The notes under the pieces were generated by a model that saw only the letters and a program-made list of their open reading frames with translations, had not been told where the DNA came from and ran no database searches. A stretch of 64,000 bases of DNA from the NCBI GenBank assembly GCA_016708725.1, contig JADJFE010000004.1:62001-126000 (forward strand), written 5' to 3'. Position 1 is the stretch's first letter, and each line of letters starts with the position of its first letter. Of the stretch, positions 62,924 to 64,000 are shown in pieces. The DNA is from Candidatus Aalborgicola bjergmarkensis. Its GTDB lineage: Bacteria > Pseudomonadota > Gammaproteobacteria > Burkholderiales > Burkholderiaceae_C. Both the position numbers and the translations under genes were made by a program.

Positions 62924-64000
62924 ATGAACTGTAATTACCGATCCATCTGGAACGAAACGACTGGCACCTTTGTCGCCGCGTCTGAAAAAGCCAAAAGTGC
63001 GGGTAAAAAGACGTCTTCTGGCGTCAGCACCAGCGGGTCTGGCGCACACGTTTCCTTCCATGCTTTAGCCCTTTCCATTGCCTTGAGTTCTGGTGCGAAC
63101 GTCTTCGCGCTGCCTTCGCTCGGCACCGTGGTGGAGGGAAGTGCCAGCATCAGCAACGGCACTGCGAGCACAAGCGTTAACCAGTCAACACACAATGCCG
63201 TGATCAACTGGCAAGGCTTCAACATCGCTGCGGGCGAGTCGGTCCGGTTTAACCAGCCCAACAGCAGCTCGGTAGCACTGAACCGGGTGCTGGGCGCGGA
63301 CCCTTCCAGTATCCTGGGCAGTCTGACGGCCAATGGAAGAGTCTTTTTGGTCAACCCCAACGGAATCCTGTTTGGTCGGGGTGCATCGGTCAATGTGGGC
63401 GGTCTGGTTGCCTCCACCTTGAACCTTTCCAACGCGGATTTCATGCGTGGCAACTACCAATTTTCAGGGGCTGGCGAGGGAGCGGTCATGAACCAGGGAG
63501 CCATCCATGCAGACGGTGGCTACGTTGTGCTGTTGGGAGCCAACGTCAGTAATACCGGTGTCATTTCGGCCCAGCTCGGTACGGTGACGCTGGCGGCTGG
63601 CAGCGCCATGACGCTGGACATGGCCGGTGACGGTCTGCTCAATGTGACCGTGAACGCAGGTGCAATAAAAGCCCTCGTGGAAAACGGCGGGCTGATTCAG
63701 GCCGACGGCGGACACGTGCTGTTAAGCGCACAGTCGGCTGGCAGTTTGCTGCACAGCGCCGTCAACAACACGGGCGTGGTTCAGGCGCAAACCATGGAAA
63801 ACCACCAGGGCACGATTCGCCTGATGGGTGACATGCAAAGCGGCACCGTGCATATCGGCGGAACCCTGGATGCCAGCGCACCAAGTGGCGGCAATGGCGG
63901 CTTCATTGAAACGTCAGCTGCGCACGTGGCGGTCTTGAACGATGCGAAGGTGATAACACAATCGGCACAAGGCAAGCCCGGAAACTGGCTCATCGACCCC
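62924..64000 (+). CDS. TpsA large exoprotein (filamentous haemagglutinin-like), 3' end outside window
   Basis: First 359 codons of an open frame continuing past 64000; start at 62924 with TTGGAG upstream. The N-terminal extended signal peptide region reads NYRSIWNETTGTFVAASEKA with a Lys-rich step, then a hydrophobic core (ALALSIALSSGANVFA). The TPS secretion domain shows NAVINWQGFNIAAGESVRFN and the NPNGI motif (FLVNPNGILFGRGASVNVGG), followed by beta-helix repeats (GGHVLLSAQSAG). A secreted or surface adhesin or contact-dependent toxin; the C-terminal part that would tell is not in view. Confidence 0.9.
   Translation, partial: MNCNYRSIWNETTGTFVAASEKAKSAGKKTSSGVSTSGSGAHVSFHALALSIALSSGANVFALPSLGTVVEGSASISNGTASTSVNQSTHNAVINWQGFNIAAGESVRFNQPNSSSVALNRVLGADPSSILGSLTANGRVFLVNPNGILFGRGASVNVGGLVASTLNLSNADFMRGNYQFSGAGEGAVMNQGAIHADGGYVVLLGANVSNTGVISAQLGTVTLAAGSAMTLDMAGDGLLNVTVNAGAIKALVENGGLIQADGGHVLLSAQSAGSLLHSAVNNTGVVQAQTMENHQGTIRLMGDMQSGTVHIGGTLDASAPSGGNGGFIETSAAHVAVLNDAKVITQSAQGKPGNWLIDP

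Overview
The window looks like a chromosomal segment of a GC-rich betaproteobacterium, probably Burkholderiales. This is inferred from protein families (BtuB/CobU under a B12 riboswitch, RcnB, SYLF/YSC84, DUF883, DUF4398-OmpA lipoproteins, HD-GYP/GGEEF regulators, a TpsB/TpsA pair), not from a marker gene. No rRNA, tRNA, CRISPR array or phage structural gene was recognised.

Layout. (1) 1-2508: an IS607-family element (serine recombinase plus TnpB) sits inside an AbrB-type antitoxin gene. (2) 2644-7300: a leftward cobalamin unit, riboswitch-btuB-cobU, overlapped by a hypothetical gene and an ImmA/IrrE peptidase gene. (3) 7510-19807: an mqsRA toxin-antitoxin pair divergent from yhaO-yhaN (SbcD/SbcC-like nuclease and ATPase). 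The block is present twice as large copies and again as scraps at 23.5-24.2, 37.8-38.7 and 45.0 kb. Only the second yhaN is intact. An AT-rich SIR2-STAND gene with a frameshift just after its start codon lies between the two large copies.

(4) 20-45 kb: a heavily rearranged accessory island. It holds several ATPase-based modules of the kind seen in phage defence: an ATPase with a broken partner; ATPase + DUF4276; ATPase + a PD-(D/E)XK-like protein beside a broken type III restriction Res gene; and a one-piece OLD-like ATPase-TOPRIM. It also holds two kinds of HipA/HipB pairs (one present in three states), a Fic-like protein with a degenerate catalytic motif, two more IS607 copies in successive stages of decay, IS91 and ISKra4 transposase fragments, and six copies of a 172-173 bp element with about 43 bp terminal inverted repeats (MITE-like). 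Many junctions look like short-homology deletions.

(5) 45-64 kb: an ordered, ungarbled region of envelope and signalling genes. Leftward genes encode a SYLF protein, RcnB, a CHASE3-GGEEF cyclase, a DUF883 protein, an OmpA porin, a collagen-like lipoprotein and a small helical protein. Rightward, a tightly packed operon encodes a CHASE3 hybrid kinase with HPt, an HD-GYP phosphodiesterase, a REC-REC-kinase and a GGEEF cyclase. It is followed by two DUF4398 lipoproteins (one with OmpA), an exported hypothetical protein, and a two-partner secretion pair whose large exoprotein runs off the right edge.

Working view: phosphorelay and c-di-GMP genes on the right probably tune the cell surface (OmpA proteins, TpsA). 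The left and middle are a defence and toxin-antitoxin island in which repeated modules and mobile elements have recombined, leaving intact systems next to broken copies of themselves.
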